A program made the translations under genes and the position numbers. Positions 45,454 to 54,590 of a DNA stretch of 64,000 nucleotides are shown in pieces. This DNA comes from Bradyrhizobium erythrophlei (GTDB lineage: Bacteria; Pseudomonadota; Alphaproteobacteria; Rhizobiales; Xanthobacteraceae). The stretch spans positions 1,725,501 through 1,789,500 of the forward strand of contig FSRD01000001.1 in the NCBI GenBank assembly GCA_900129675.1, read 5' to 3'. Numbering within the stretch: position 1 is the stretch's first letter; each line of letters opens with the position of its first letter. The notes under the pieces were generated by a model that saw only the letters and a list, made by a program, of their open reading frames with translations, was not told the DNA's origin and searched no databases.

Positions 45454-47858
45454 CCCCGCAATGTTCCACCCGTCTTTTTCGTGACTTCAGCGACGATCTT
45501 CGCGGCGACCGCGTCGATCTCCTGATCGGTCAACGTCTTCTCGCGCGGCTGGATGGTCACCGCAATCGCGATCGATTTTTTGCCGTCGTCGATGCCCTTG
45601 CCCTCGTAGACGTCGAACACGGTGACATCCGTGATCAGCTTCCTGTCGGCACCCTGCGCCGCGCGCACGATGTCGCCGGCCTTGACAGCGCGATCGACGA
45701 TGAAGGCGAAATCCCGCGACACCGGCTGGAACGCGGAGAGTTCAAGCACCGGCTTGGCGCGGGTCGGCCGCTGCCTGGCATCGGGAACGCGGTCGAGGAT
45801 CACTTCGAACGCGATCAGTGGACCATCGGCGCCGAGCGCCTCCAGCGCGCGCGGATGCAGCTCGCCGAAATAGCCGAGCACGTTTTGCGGACCGATCTGG
45901 ATGGTGCCGGAACGGCCCGGATGCAGCCAGCCAGGCCCGCCGGGCACGATTTGCAGCGCCTGCATCGGCGCGCCCGCGGCCGCGAGCACCGCAAACGCGT
46001 CGGCCTTGGCATCGAGCGCATCCGCCATGGCCGAACCCGACCAATGCCGCCCCATGCCCTTGCCGGAGGCAAAGCCGTGGCGCACGCCGGTGGCCGCGAC
46101 CAGTTGATTCTCGGGCTTGTCGCCCTTGAAGACCTGCCCGACCTCGAACAGCGCCACGTCTGACGAGCCGCGATTGGCATTCGCCTGCGCGGCTGCGACC
46201 AGACCCGGCAGCAGGCTCGGCCGCATGTCCGAGAGATCCGATGCAATCGGGTTGGCCAGCGCCAGTTCAGCCTGGCCGCCGCCGAACAATTCGGCTGATG
46301 GTTTCGAGATGAACGACCACGTCACCGCTTCGACCATGCCGCGCGCGGCGAGCGCGCGCTTGGCGCGGCGGGTGCGGAGCTGGATCGTGGTGAGCACCGG
46401 CTTGCGCGGTGCATCGCCGCGATCGAACGGCGTCATCGGCACCTTGTCGACGCCGACGATGCGCACGATCTCCTCGACGATATCGGCCTTGCCGTGAACG
46501 TCTGTGCGCCAGGAGGGTATCGCGACCTTCACCACCGGACCGCTGCCGGCCACCATGAAGCCGAGATGGCCGAGGATGCGCCGCACTTCGGGGAACGGCA
46601 CCTCGATTCCGGCGAGGCGCTTGACCTCGGCGAGCGGGAAATCGATCACGTGGTCTTCGCCGAAGGGATTGCCGACGACGACATTGTCCGACGGCGTGCC
46701 GCCGCACAATTCCAGCACCAGCCGGGTTGCCATCTCCAGCCCCGGCACCATGAAGGCCGGGTCGACGCCACGTTCGAACCGATAGCGGGCGTCCGAATTG
46801 ATGCCGAGCTTGCGGCCGCTTTGCGCGATGTTGATCTCGTTCCACAGCGCCGATTCGATCAGCACGTCTGTCGTGTTCTCGTCGCAGCCGGAGGCCTCGC
46901 CGCCCATGATGCCGGCCAGCGATTCGACGCCGTGTTCGTCGGCGATGACGCAGACGCCGCTGTCGAGCGTGTAGGTGCGGCCGTCCAGCGCCAGCACGGT
47001 CTCGCCGTCGCGCGCGCGGCGCACGGTGAGATTGCCCGTCACTTTTTTGGCATCGAACACATGCAAGGGACGGGCGCGGTCGTAGGTTATGAAGTTGGTG
47101 ATGTCGACCAGCGCATTGATCGGCCGCAACGCGATCGAGGTCAGGCGCTTCTGCAGCCACTCCGGCGAGGGGCCGTTCTTGACGCCGCGCACCAGCCGCA
47201 GCGCAAAGCCCGGGCACAGCGTGGCGTCCGCGACCGTCACCTTCACCGGGCAGGGGAATTCACCCTTGATCTGCTTGATGCCGGGGTCCCTGAACTTGCC
47301 CATATCGGCGGCGGAGAGGTCGCGCGCGATGCCGTGCACGCCGGTGCAGTCCTGCCGGTTCGGCGTCAGATTGATTTCGAGCATGGGATCGCCGAGCCCG
47401 GCCCATTCGGCGTAGCCTTTGCCGATCGGCGCATCGGCCGGCAGCTCCATGATGCCGTCATGGTCTTCCGAGATTTGCAGTTCGGCGGCCGAGCACAGCA
47501 TGCCGCGGCTCTCGACGCCCCTGATGGTGCCGACACCGAGCGTGATGTTCTTGCCGGGAATGAAGGTGCCGGGAGCCGAGAACACGCTGATGAGGCCGGC
47601 ACGCGCGTTCGGCGCGCCGCAGACGACCTGCACCGGTGCGTCGCCGTCGCCGGTATCGACCATGCAGACGCGCAGCCGATCGGCGTTCGGATGCTGCTCG
47701 GCGGAGATCACGCGCGCGATGCTGAACGGCGAAAGCTGCTTCGCCTTGTCCTCGATACGCTCGACCTCGAGCCCGATCATGGTGAGCTTGTCGGCGAGCT
47801 TTTCCAGCGGCTCGTCGGTGTCGAGATGTTCTTTCAGCCAGGAGAGCGTGAATTTCAT
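45450..47858 (-). CDS. pheT: Phenylalanyl-tRNA synthetase beta subunit
   Basis: An 802-residue subunit of the alpha2-beta2 enzyme that charges tRNA-Phe. It has the N-terminal EMAP-like tRNA-binding domain ([29 protein letters not shown]), the B3/4 editing domain ([23 protein letters not shown]-type metal region [20 protein letters not shown]), the B5 domain, the catalytic-like core with [20 protein letters not shown], and the C-terminal anticodon-binding FDX-ACB domain ([18 protein letters not shown]). Length is standard. Start ATG 47858 overlaps the stop of the ASCH-domain gene (ATGA). Confidence 0.97.
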   Translation of the reverse strand: MKFTLSWLKEHLDTDEPLEKLADKLTMIGLEVERIEDKAKQLSPFSIARVISAEQHPNADRLRVCMVDTGDGDAPVQVVCGAPNARAGLISVFSAPGTFIPGKNITLGVGTIRGVESRGMLCSAAELQISEDHDGIMELPADAPIGKGYAEWAGLGDPMLEINLTPNRQDCTGVHGIARDLSAADMGKFRDPGIKQIKGEFPCPVKVTVADATLCPGFALRLVRGVKNGPSPEWLQKRLTSIALRPINALVDITNFITYDRARPLHVFDAKKVTGNLTVRRARDGETVLALDGRTYTLDSGVCVIADEHGVESLAGIMGGEASGCDENTTDVLIESALWNEINIAQSGRKLGINSDARYRFERGVDPAFMVPGLEMATRLVLELCGGTPSDNVVVGNPFGEDHVIDFPLAEVKRLAGIEVPFPEVRRILGHLGFMVAGSGPVVKVAIPSWRTDVHGKADIVEEIVRIVGVDKVPMTPFDRGDAPRKPVLTTIQLRTRRAKRALAARGMVEAVTWSFISKPSAELFGGGQAELALANPIASDLSDMRPSLLPGLVAAAQANANRGSSDVALFEVGQVFKGDKPENQLVAATGVRHGFASGKGMGRHWSGSAMADALDAKADAFAVLAAAGAPMQALQIVPGGPGWLHPGRSGTIQIGPQNVLGYFGELHPRALEALGADGPLIAFEVILDRVPDARQRPTRAKPVLELSAFQPVSRDFAFIVDRAVKAGDIVRAAQGADRKLITDVTVFDVYEGKGIDDGKKSIAIAVTIQPREKTLTDQEIDAVAAKIVAEVTKKTGGTLRG

Positions 47859-48271
47859 GATGCAACCCTGCGATCGGCAAAAATCTCAACCAGACGAAAA
47901 CGCTCGCACATCAGCATCATGTCTTCGCTGAATTTCCCCTGTCGTCCAAAATACCGGCGATGCGCGTCGCGCCAGTAGGCGAGGCTGCGGTCGCCTTCGC
48001 CCTCTTCATAGGCAAAGGGGGCATCCACATCGCCGAAGCGGCGGTAGGTCACTTCGAGCGTTTCGATCACACAGCGCGGCGCGCCACTTCCGTCGAGCAC
48101 AATCCAGAGTTCGCCCGGCGTCGAGGTGTTGGGCTCGTCTTCGGTGCTGCAGGTCGCGGTCTTCACGCCGTTCAGCACGAGTTCGAGCAGCTCGTCGGCG
48201 AGCGCCGGGCCGTCGCCGAACGCGAACGAACGCAGGCTCCGATACTTTTCGGGGACGGCGCTTGAGCTCAC
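47855..48271 (-). CDS. ASCH-domain protein encoded between pheS and pheT
   Basis: A 138-residue protein consisting almost wholly of an ASCH domain, a PUA-like beta-barrel thought to bind RNA or modified nucleosides. The typical pattern is seen: [35 protein letters not shown] (the conserved Lys-Thr-x-T of the binding cleft), [20 protein letters not shown] and the closing [20 protein letters not shown]. The start is GTG 48271, overlapping the pheS stop by 4 bases (GTGA), and its own stop overlaps the pheT start (ATGA). It is therefore translationally coupled to both synthetase subunits. A role in handling a modified nucleoside or in regulating the synthetase is possible; none is demonstrated. 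Confidence 0.88.
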   Translation of the reverse strand: MSSSAVPEKYRSLRSFAFGDGPALADELLELVLNGVKTATCSTEDEPNTSTPGELWIVLDGSGAPRCVIETLEVTYRRFGDVDAPFAYEEGEGDRSLAYWRDAHRRYFGRQGKFSEDMMLMCERFRLVEIFADRRVAS

Positions 48272-49350
48272 GAACTCAACCCTCCCGCCAGGGTCGGGAC
48301 ATCGAGCGGCTTGAAGCCGTAATGGGAGAGCCAGCGCACGTCGCTGTCGAAAAGCTGCCGCAGATCGGACATGCCGTATTTCAGCATCGCGATGCGGTCG
48401 ATGCCCATGCCCCAGGCAAAGCCCTGATAGACGTCGGGATCGATGCCGCAGGCGCGCAGCACGTTCGGATGCACCATGCCGCAGCCGAGAATCTCCAGCC
48501 AGTCCTCGCCTTCGCCGAAGCGGATTTCGCCCTTGTCGCGGCGGCACTGGATATCGACCTCGAGCGATGGCTCGGTGAACGGAAAGAACGACGGCCGGAA
48601 CCGCATGTTGATGTGATCGACCTCGAAGAACGCCTTGCAGAACTCGTGCAAAATCCATTTGAGGTGGCCGAGATGCGAGCCCTTGTCGATCACGAGGCCT
48701 TCGACCTGGTGAAATTGCGGCGTGTGGGTGGCATCCGAATCGATGCGATAGGTGCGGCCCGGACAGATAATGCGGATCGGCGGCTTCTGGGTGAGCATGG
48801 TGCGCACCTGCACCGGCGAGGTGTGGGTGCGCAACAGCATGCGCGAACCGTCTTCCCCAGGATTGAAGAAGAAGGTGTCGTGCATCTCCCGCGCCGGATG
48901 GCCCTCGGGAAAATTCAGCTTGGTGAAATTGTAATCGTCGGTCTCGATATCAGGACCTTCGGCGATCGAGAATCCCATGTCGGCGAAGATGACGTTGACC
49001 TCTTCGAAGACCTGGCTGAGCGGATGGATGCGGCCCTGCTCGGCCGGGGCCTCGCGCAGCGGCAGCGTGACGTCGATGGTCTCGGAGGCAAGGCGGGCGT
49101 CCAGTGCCGCCGATTTCAGGATATCGCGGCGCGCGGTCAGCGCCTGCGTGACCTTGTCCTTGGCGAGGTTGATCGCGGCGCCCTGGGTCTTGCGTTCGTC
49201 CGGCGACATCTTGCCGAGCGTCGACAGCAGCGCGGAGATCGAGCCCTTCTTGCCGAGCGCCGCAACGCGCACGGCTTCGAGGGCGGCCTCGTCGCCGGCG
49301 GCGGCGATTTCGGTGAGAATGGTTTGTTCGAGGGTTGGAAGGTCGGACAC
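48268..49350 (-). CDS. pheS: Phenylalanyl-tRNA synthetase alpha subunit
   Basis: A 360-residue class II synthetase subunit. The N-terminal coiled-coil (about residues 1-90) is followed by motif 1 near [20 protein letters not shown], motif 2 in [20 protein letters not shown], and motif 3 in [20 protein letters not shown]. The GTG start at 49350 fits the family N-terminus ([18 protein letters not shown]) and has GAGAGA upstream; the ATG at 49413 would add 21 unconserved residues. It is the first gene of pheS-ASCH-pheT-tauE. Confidence 0.96.
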   Translation of the reverse strand: MSDLPTLEQTILTEIAAAGDEAALEAVRVAALGKKGSISALLSTLGKMSPDERKTQGAAINLAKDKVTQALTARRDILKSAALDARLASETIDVTLPLREAPAEQGRIHPLSQVFEEVNVIFADMGFSIAEGPDIETDDYNFTKLNFPEGHPAREMHDTFFFNPGEDGSRMLLRTHTSPVQVRTMLTQKPPIRIICPGRTYRIDSDATHTPQFHQVEGLVIDKGSHLGHLKWILHEFCKAFFEVDHINMRFRPSFFPFTEPSLEVDIQCRRDKGEIRFGEGEDWLEILGCGMVHPNVLRACGIDPDVYQGFAWGMGIDRIAMLKYGMSDLRQLFDSDVRWLSHYGFKPLDVPTLAGGLSS

Positions 49351-49502
49351 GGTCAAATCTCTCTCGCAAAAGGCGGCCGGTTGTCGCCGCTCCCGGGCCA
49401 AAACGTCAAGCAAAAAGCCTGTAACAGGAAGCTGGCGATCCGGCGCGTTTGAACCCTTATCCCGGGCGCCCTACCAAGATGAGTTCGATCAAGGAGTGCG
49501 CG

Positions 49503-49919
49503 ATGCGTTTTGGTCCCTCGGCGGCCGTTCTGGCCGTCATTTTTTCGTTCAGCGCCGGTCCCGCGCTCGCTTCGATCTGTCTCGGCAAATCGATGACCCT
49601 CGAAGAGACCATCGGCGCGATCAACGCCACGCCGGGATGCGAGCGGGCGATGAAGCTGTTCGAGGACTGCGCATACAGCACCAGCGGCGATATCCATCTT
49701 GGCGCCGCCGTCGAGAAGAAATGCGAGGGCGATTTCCTGAGCCGCCTCAAGGCGCCGCAGAAGCAGGCCTACCAGCGCGAGATGGGCGTTTGCGATCGAA
49801 AGTACCGGAACGAGTCCGGCACCATGTATCGCTCGTTCACGGCGTTTTGCCGGGCGGAAGTCGCCCAGCGCTACTCGCAGCGGGCACTGAAAGCCGCGAG
49901 GCCGTTGAAGCCCCGCTAG
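49503..49919 (+). CDS. Small secreted cysteine-containing protein
   Basis: A 138-residue protein with a Sec signal peptide (MRFGPSAAVLAVIFSFSAGPALAS, cut after ALA). The mature region has six cysteines (in ICLGKS, PGCERA, EDCAYS, KKCEGD, GVCDRK and AFCRAE), spaced as if forming disulfides, and a basic C-terminus. No family recognised. The start ATG 49503 is chosen for the signal peptide; upstream ATG codons at 49449 and 49479 add polar residues. It is transcribed opposite to the flanking pheS and rplT genes. Confidence 0.7.
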   Translation: MRFGPSAAVLAVIFSFSAGPALASICLGKSMTLEETIGAINATPGCERAMKLFEDCAYSTSGDIHLGAAVEKKCEGDFLSRLKAPQKQAYQREMGVCDRKYRNESGTMYRSFTAFCRAEVAQRYSQRALKAARPLKPR

Positions 49920-49929
49920 CACTGTTGCC

Positions 49930-50289
49930 TCAGGCCGCCAGCGCGGCCTTGGCCTTTTCAGCGATCGCCTGGAATGCCGCCGGTTCGGTGATGGCGAGAT
50001 CCGACAGCACCTTGCGGTCGACCGTGATGCCCGACTTCGAGAGGCCGTTGATAAACACGCTGTAGGTCATGCCGAACGGACGCACCGCGGCATTGATGCG
50101 CTGGATCCAGAGCGCGCGGAAGGTCCGCTTCTTGCGCTTGCGGTCGCGGAAGGCATATTGCCCGGCCTTTTCGACGGCGGCCTTGGCGGCGCGGATGGTG
50201 TTCTTGCGGCGGCCGGAGAAACCCTTGGCGGCCCTGTAGACTTTTTTGTGCCTGGCGTGAGAGGTCACACCGCGTTTGACGCGAGACAT
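49930..50289 (-). CDS. rplT: 50S ribosomal protein L20
   Basis: A 119-residue basic ribosomal protein that binds 23S rRNA early in assembly. The family pattern is [60 protein letters not shown] and [18 protein letters not shown]. Length is standard. It lies 78 bases downstream of rpmI. In many bacteria L20 also represses its own operon by binding the leader; no such structure was assigned here. Confidence 0.98.
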   Translation of the reverse strand: MSRVKRGVTSHARHKKVYRAAKGFSGRRKNTIRAAKAAVEKAGQYAFRDRKRKKRTFRALWIQRINAAVRPFGMTYSVFINGLSKSGITVDRKVLSDLAITEPAAFQAIAEKAKAALAA

Positions 50290-50367
50290 GACTGATATCC
50301 TTGATCTGAAAATTCGGTGACGGATTGCCGCGCGGGCGCGGCCGGCTTAATGGGATCGCAAGAACGA

Positions 50368-50568
50368 TCAGGCGTTCGGCAAGAAATACTTCTTGATGTT
50401 GTCGCCGTCGGTCTTGAACACCACGCGGGTGCCGCGGAGCTGACGAATCTGCTTCTTCGTCCGCTTGATCATGCCGTGGCGCTTGCCGCGCTGGGCGGCC
50501 ATTACTTTGCCGGTGGCAGTCACCTTGAAGCGCTTTTTAGCGCCTGACTTGGTCTTCAGCTTGGGCAT
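50368..50568 (-). CDS. rpmI: 50S ribosomal protein L35
   Basis: A 66-residue ribosomal protein with the classic start [20 protein letters not shown], then KHGMIK-like [18 protein letters not shown] and the ending [11 protein letters not shown]. Start ATG 50568 after GGAGAG; an in-frame ATG at 50589 adds seven residues. It forms a pair with rplT. infC, the usual upstream partner, is about 760 bases away beyond a rightward gene. Confidence 0.98.
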   Translation of the reverse strand: MPKLKTKSGAKKRFKVTATGKVMAAQRGKRHGMIKRTKKQIRQLRGTRVVFKTDGDNIKKYFLPNA

Positions 50569-50821
50569 TTGGCTCTCCTGTTGCCGCACAAAAGACGCGC
50601 CCGAGGGGCGCTTTTGCGGCGAAAATGCTCGTTAGAGCGTTGAAAATGCTTGGCTATTTCCGAAATGAGACAGCCTGCATGGACATCGACACGGCAGCCC
50701 TTGATCAGCCGGGCGATGAAGGCTGGGCTTATGGCAGACCGAGAGCGAATTGGCAACGATGAACCGCGCGACCCTCTGCTGTGACGTAGTCATTGAAGTC
50801 GTTGCTGCGCGAGCCCGGAGC

Positions 50822-51253
50822 ATGAAGAAAATGACCCATTTTGATCAATTGATTGTCCGATTTGCAGCCTCTTCCAGCCTGCGCACCTTGAGATGGCTCC
50901 CGGTATGCGCGGTTCTCGCCGCGGTGGCGGCACCGGCTACCGCGGACGCGAGAGGGAGGGCAGCAGGCGCCTATGACGGCACCTGGAACGTGGTCTTTGC
51001 CACCACGCGAGGGAACTGCAGTTCAGGCTATAGCGTCCCGTTCTCGGTATGGGGCGGCCGCGTTTCGTCGGCAGGCGGAGGCAGGGTTTCGGGCTCGGTC
51101 AACCGCGCCGGCGCCGTGGCCGTCAGTGTATCGGTTGGCGCCTCCAGGGCCAGCGGCGGCGGCCGGCTCGCCGGCAATCGCGGCGCGGGTTCATGGAGCG
51201 GCATCATTACCGGTGATCGCTGCAGCGGCACCTGGCAGGCCACGCGAGGCTGA
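50822..51253 (+). CDS. Small secreted glycine-rich protein
   Basis: A 143-residue protein with a long N-terminal signal region (about residues 20-45, WLPVCAVLAAVAAPATADAR, cut after TADA). The mature domain starts AGAYDGTWNVVFATTRGNCS and is rich in Gly, Ser and short beta-forming stretches, with cysteines in GNCSSG and DRCSGTW. The repeated GTW/GSW pattern suggests a small beta-barrel. No family recognised. It is inserted on the opposite strand between infC and rpmI, which are normally neighbours. Start ATG 50822 (or 50831); an ATG at 50750 is less likely. Confidence 0.7.
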   Translation: MKKMTHFDQLIVRFAASSSLRTLRWLPVCAVLAAVAAPATADARGRAAGAYDGTWNVVFATTRGNCSSGYSVPFSVWGGRVSSAGGGRVSGSVNRAGAVAVSVSVGASRASGGGRLAGNRGAGSWSGIITGDRCSGTWQATRG

Positions 51254-51270
51254 TGGTTGGCAAAAGCAAG

Positions 51271-51297
51271 CGGCCCGCCAGAGGATCTGACGGGCCG
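51271..51297. terminator. Bidirectional intrinsic terminator
   Basis: CGGCCCG (51271-51277) and CGGGCCG (51291-51297) form a stem that continues as CAGA/TCTG around a GGA loop. On the plus strand it is followed by TTGTTATTT. It lies between the convergent secreted-protein gene and infC. Confidence 0.7.
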
Positions 51298-51326
51298 TTG
51301 TTATTTCCAGCAGTCACCAGTTCAAA

Positions 51327-51866
51327 TCAGCGCGGCGCCAGCACCATGACGACCTGGCGGCCTTCGAAACGCGCGTCCTGCTCGACCTTGGCGTATTCGG
51401 CGACGTCGGCCTTGACCTTGTCCAAAAGCTTGGTGCCGATCTCCTGGTGCGCCATTTCGCGGCCACGATAGCGCAAGGTGATCTTGACCTTGTCGCCTTC
51501 CTCGAAAAACCGCTGCATCGCGCGCATCTTCACGTCGTAATCGTGATCGTCGATCATCGGCCGCAGCTTGATCTCCTTGATCTCGACGACCTTCTGCTTC
51601 TTGCGGGCTTCGGCGGCTTTTTTCTGCGCGGAATATTTGAACTTCCCGTAGTCCATGATCTTGCAAACGGGAGGATTGTTGTTCGGCGAAATCTCGACAA
51701 GATCCATGCCCGCTTCAAGGGCCATCTTGACAGCCACCACGGTCTCGACTGTTCCGTGGTTGGTGCCGTTCTGATCGATCAGCTGGATCTGCGCGTTGCG
51801 GATTTCATCATTGGTGCGCGGCCCATCTTTTGATGCGGTGGGCGGGGCTCTGTTGGGACGGCGAAT
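51327..51866 (-). CDS. infC: Translation initiation factor IF-3 with ATT start codon
   Basis: A 179-residue IF-3. The N-terminal domain has [20 protein letters not shown] and the following [20 protein letters not shown]; a Lys-rich linker ([18 protein letters not shown]) leads to the C-terminal 30S-binding domain with [19 protein letters not shown]. The first ATG/GTG codons fall inside the conserved N-terminal domain. The only start that gives a full-length protein is ATT at 51866-51864, with GGAGAG ending 7 bases before it; this yields [16 protein letters not shown]... and 179 residues against 180 in E. coli. AUU starts are a known infC trait: IF-3 rejects non-canonical starts, so the factor limits its own synthesis. 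Confidence 0.95.
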   Translation of the reverse strand: MRRPNRAPPTASKDGPRTNDEIRNAQIQLIDQNGTNHGTVETVVAVKMALEAGMDLVEISPNNNPPVCKIMDYGKFKYSAQKKAAEARKKQKVVEIKEIKLRPMIDDHDYDVKMRAMQRFFEEGDKVKITLRYRGREMAHQEIGTKLLDKVKADVAEYAKVEQDARFEGRQVVMVLAPR

Positions 51867-52104
51867 GGGTAACTCTCCAAAGTTGTGAAGGAAGGGCTAT
51901 AGTTTGAAGCAATACGCGTCGGCGGGCAAGCGAACTCGCGGCTTACGCGCGAAAACCGTCAAATGCGAGGCATTTTGGTCACGCCGGGCAAATATAGCGT
52001 GACGGGATGTTCCACAAGGACAGACCGCCATCGGGATCCGTCAACCGATGGCGTGTGCTCATCGAAACAGCAGCGGGCAACAGTCGAGCAAGAGTAGCTA
52101 AATC

Positions 52105-52899
52105 ATGTCCAATTCGGCGGTAATCGATCAGGAACCGGCGTTCATCGAGGTCGGGAAGGATGACGGCGGGCGCCGGATCGCGGTGCGCGCCCGCGCAGGG
52201 TCCGGCCCCGGGCTGTTCTGGCTCGGCGGTTTCAATTCCGACATGAGGGGCACCAAGGCTCTGGCGCTGGATGCGTGGGCTGCCGAGCAGGGCCGTGCCT
52301 GCGTCCGGTTCGATTATTCCGGCCACGGCGAATCCAGCGGTGCCTTCATCGACGGCACCATCGGGCGCTGGTTGGAAGAAAGCGTCGCGGTATTCGAGCG
52401 GTTCTGCCGGGGTCCGCAGGTTGTGATCGGTTCATCGATGGGTGGCTGGATGGCGCTGCTGCTGGCGCGCGAAATCGCCAGACGCGAGGCAAGCCACGCC
52501 TCGCTGGCCGGGCTGGTGCTGATCGCGCCGGCGCCCGACTTCACCGAACAATTGATGTGGAACGGCTTTTCGGAGGACATTCGCGAGGAGATCCGGACCA
52601 AGGGGGTGTGGCAGCGGCCGTCGCCATATGGTGATGGCGCGCCGTATCCGATCACCCGCGCGCTGATCGAGGAGGGCCGCAACCATTTGCTGCTCGGCAG
52701 CGCGATCGAGGTCGGATGTCCGGTCCGCATCCTGCAGGGCGCGCAGGATCCGGACGTGCCGTGGCAGCACGCCTTCGCGCTGGTGCATCGGTTGCCGAGC
52801 GAAGACGTGGTGCTGACCATGATCCAGGACGGCGACCACCGCCTGTCGCGCCCGCAGGACATCGCACGGATCATCGCGGCGGTCGCGGAGATGGGGTAG
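52105..52899 (+). CDS. Alpha/beta hydrolase (ABHD10-like)
   Basis: A 264-residue serine hydrolase. The nucleophile elbow is VVIGSSMGGWMALLLA (Ser in GxSxG), preceded by RACVRFDYSGHGESSGAFID (oxyanion region). The catalytic Asp is expected in ILQGAQDPDVPWQHA and the His in IQDGDHRLSRPQD. The GGFNSDMRGTKALALDAWA block resembles the ABHD10 / depalmitoylating thioesterase group. Cytoplasmic, no signal peptide. Start ATG 52105 (MSNSAV). The natural ester or thioester is unknown. It is divergent from infC. Confidence 0.87.
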   Translation: MSNSAVIDQEPAFIEVGKDDGGRRIAVRARAGSGPGLFWLGGFNSDMRGTKALALDAWAAEQGRACVRFDYSGHGESSGAFIDGTIGRWLEESVAVFERFCRGPQVVIGSSMGGWMALLLAREIARREASHASLAGLVLIAPAPDFTEQLMWNGFSEDIREEIRTKGVWQRPSPYGDGAPYPITRALIEEGRNHLLLGSAIEVGCPVRILQGAQDPDVPWQHAFALVHRLPSEDVVLTMIQDGDHRLSRPQDIARIIAAVAEMG

Positions 52900-52905
52900 A
52901 TCTTC

Positions 52906-53050
52906 TTCCCTTCTCCCCTTGTGGGAGAAGGTGCCTTCGCGAAGCGAAGGCGGATGAGGGGTATCTCTCCGCGGACACCGCATTGGCGGAGACAGACCCC
53001 TCACCTGTCGCCTCACTTCGTGAGGCGCCACCCTCTCCCACGGGGAAGGA
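52906..53050. repeat. Dispersed imperfect palindrome (CCCTTCTCCC type)
   Basis: TTCTCCCCTTGTGGGAGAAG near the left end and CACCCTCTCCCACGGGGAAG near the right end are related in inverted fashion. Shorter hairpins lie inside (CCTTCGCGAAGCGAAGG and CGCCTCACTTCGTGAGGCG). It fills the gap between two rightward genes. Confidence 0.7.
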
Positions 53051-53081
53051 AGACACGGCTCGCTGTAACCGAGGATACACC

Positions 53082-53549
53082 ATGAACATTTCAGCCATGC
53101 TCCGCGCCTTCTGCGATGCGGTCGAACAGCGCAACGGCAAGGCGTTTTCGGAATTGTTCACGGAGGATGGCGTCTATCACGATGTGTTCTACGGCGCGTT
53201 CGCAGGCCGCGCCAAAATAGCTGAAATGATCGACGACTGGTTCTATCGCACGGCCACCGATTTTCGCTGGGATATGCATGCGCCGGTCAGCGACGGCCAT
53301 ACCCTCTATGCGCGCTACACGTTCAGCTATCGCTCGACGCTGCCGGAGGCCAAGGGGGCGCGTGCGATGTTCGAGGGTGTCGCGATCATGACGCTGCGTG
53401 ATGGCAAGATCGCGACATATCACGAGGTCGCCAACACCGCGCCCGGCTTCGTCGACATGAACTTCGCGCCCGAGCGGATTGCCAGGATCGTCGCGAAACA
53501 GGGCGCGGCGCTGAAGGCCCGGCCGGAGATGGCGCGGCATCTCACTTAG
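53082..53549 (+). CDS. NTF2-like (SnoaL-type) protein
   Basis: A 155-residue protein with the cone-shaped NTF2-like fold pattern: MLRAFCDAVEQRNGKAFSEL and LFTEDGVYHDVFYGAFAGRA for the N-terminal helices and pocket lid, FRWDMHAPVSDGHTLYARYT and VAIMTLRDGKIATYHEVAN for the long sheet strands. SnoaL-like proteins include cyclases, isomerases and simple ligand-binding proteins; nothing decides between them. Start ATG 53082. Confidence 0.8.
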   Translation: MNISAMLRAFCDAVEQRNGKAFSELFTEDGVYHDVFYGAFAGRAKIAEMIDDWFYRTATDFRWDMHAPVSDGHTLYARYTFSYRSTLPEAKGARAMFEGVAIMTLRDGKIATYHEVANTAPGFVDMNFAPERIARIVAKQGAALKARPEMARHLT

Positions 53550-53554
53550 CGGCC

Positions 53555-53647
53555 CGTCATTCCGGGGCGCGCGGAGCGCGAACCCGGAATCCAGATGTTA
53601 TCGCGCGAGATTCCGGGTTCATCGCTGCGCGATGCCCCGGAATGACG
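53555..53647. repeat. Dispersed palindromic repeat (CGTCATTCCGGGG type)
   Basis: The left arm CGTCATTCCGGGGC is exactly inverted at the right end as GCCCCGGAATGACG. Internal arms GAACCCGGAATC and GATTCCGGGTTC also pair exactly, giving a long two-stage hairpin between convergent genes. Confidence 0.8.
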
Positions 53648-53655
53648 AAGCATCG

Positions 53656-54450
53656 TTACGGCGGCGGCGGATTTGTCATCGGCTTGCGTTGCGCAAGGGC
53701 TGCGACCGTCGACGTGCCGATCGGGCCCTTTTCGTCATAGAGCCAGCACTCTCCGATCGCGATGCCATCGGTGGCATGATGGTTCACCACCTCAAACCCG
53801 ATCCAGTTCGTCACCGGCAGGCGATGCAGATAGATCGTCACATCGCTGTTGATGTAGCCGAGGCCCTGATCGCCGGCATTGGCGAAGGGGCTGGCGAAAT
53901 CGGCGCCGGTGGCGACATGCACGAACGGCGTCATCGGCACGCCTTCGACCAGTTCGCGCACTTCGCTCATCCATAGCCGGCGCGGCCCGAGCGAACCCAT
54001 GTGGCCTGCGATCGGCCGCGTGGTCCATTTGCCGTTCATGCCGAGCCTTGGATCGGTGGGTTTGGCAATGTCCGCCGGCTGCGGCACGTCCCAGTTCGGC
54101 GGCGACCACACATTGCCCGGCGCATTTTCCGTCTTGCGCAATAGCTGGCAGGAAGCGCGCGCCATGCTGGTGCCGCCGGAGAAGAACTCGGCCTCGATCA
54201 CCTTGATGCGCAGCCCGTCACGGATGATTCTTGTCTTGACCTCGATCGGCGCCATTTTCGGCAGGCGAAACATGTCGACCGTCAATCGCGCCGGCACGAA
54301 ATCGTCCGAGCCGTGGCGCTGTTCGATCTCGAAAGCCAGCAGGCCGATGATGACGCGGCCGTGCAGCGAGTTGGGGTCCCACGGCCCGTTCGCGACGAAC
54401 GTGGGGATGAAGGCGTCGCGGTCTCTGGTGAAGAAAGGCTGATTTTTCAT
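53656..54450 (-). CDS. Acyl-CoA thioesterase-like (double hotdog) protein
   Basis: A 264-residue protein with two hotdog-like halves. The N-terminal half contains GPWDPNSLHGRVIIGLLAFE and DFVPARLTVDMFRLPKMAPI, as in the TesB / acyl-CoA thioesterase family. The C-terminal half has VTIYLHRLPVTNWIGFEVVN and AIGECWLYDEKGPIGTSTVA, the strand that ends the family domain. It may hydrolyse or merely bind acyl-CoA esters. Start ATG 54450. It is convergent with the NTF2-like gene across a palindromic repeat. Confidence 0.8.
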   Translation of the reverse strand: MKNQPFFTRDRDAFIPTFVANGPWDPNSLHGRVIIGLLAFEIEQRHGSDDFVPARLTVDMFRLPKMAPIEVKTRIIRDGLRIKVIEAEFFSGGTSMARASCQLLRKTENAPGNVWSPPNWDVPQPADIAKPTDPRLGMNGKWTTRPIAGHMGSLGPRRLWMSEVRELVEGVPMTPFVHVATGADFASPFANAGDQGLGYINSDVTIYLHRLPVTNWIGFEVVNHHATDGIAIGECWLYDEKGPIGTSTVAALAQRKPMTNPPPP

Positions 54451-54482
54451 GGCGCGCGACCATGGCGGAATTTACGGCCGCT

Positions 54483-54583
54483 GTCATCGCCCGCGAAAGC
54501 GGGCGATCCAGTACGCCGTGACATATCGATTTATCTCTGGAGCCTCTGGAATACTGGATGCCCGCGTTCGCGGGCATGACGAC
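54483..54583. repeat. Dispersed palindromic repeat (GTCATCGCCCGCGAAAG type)
   Basis: GTCATCGCCCGCGAAAGCGG at the left and CCCGCGTTCGCGGGCATGAC at the right are inverted related ends. The inner pieces CGATCCAGTA and TACTGGATG also pair. It lies between queG and the thioesterase-like gene. Confidence 0.75.
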
Positions 54584-54590
54584 CTGAGGG

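Noticed and set aside
52906-54583. Clustered repeats as a CRISPR array
   Set aside because: The units are different palindromes, not identical direct repeats with unique spacers, and no cas genes are near.
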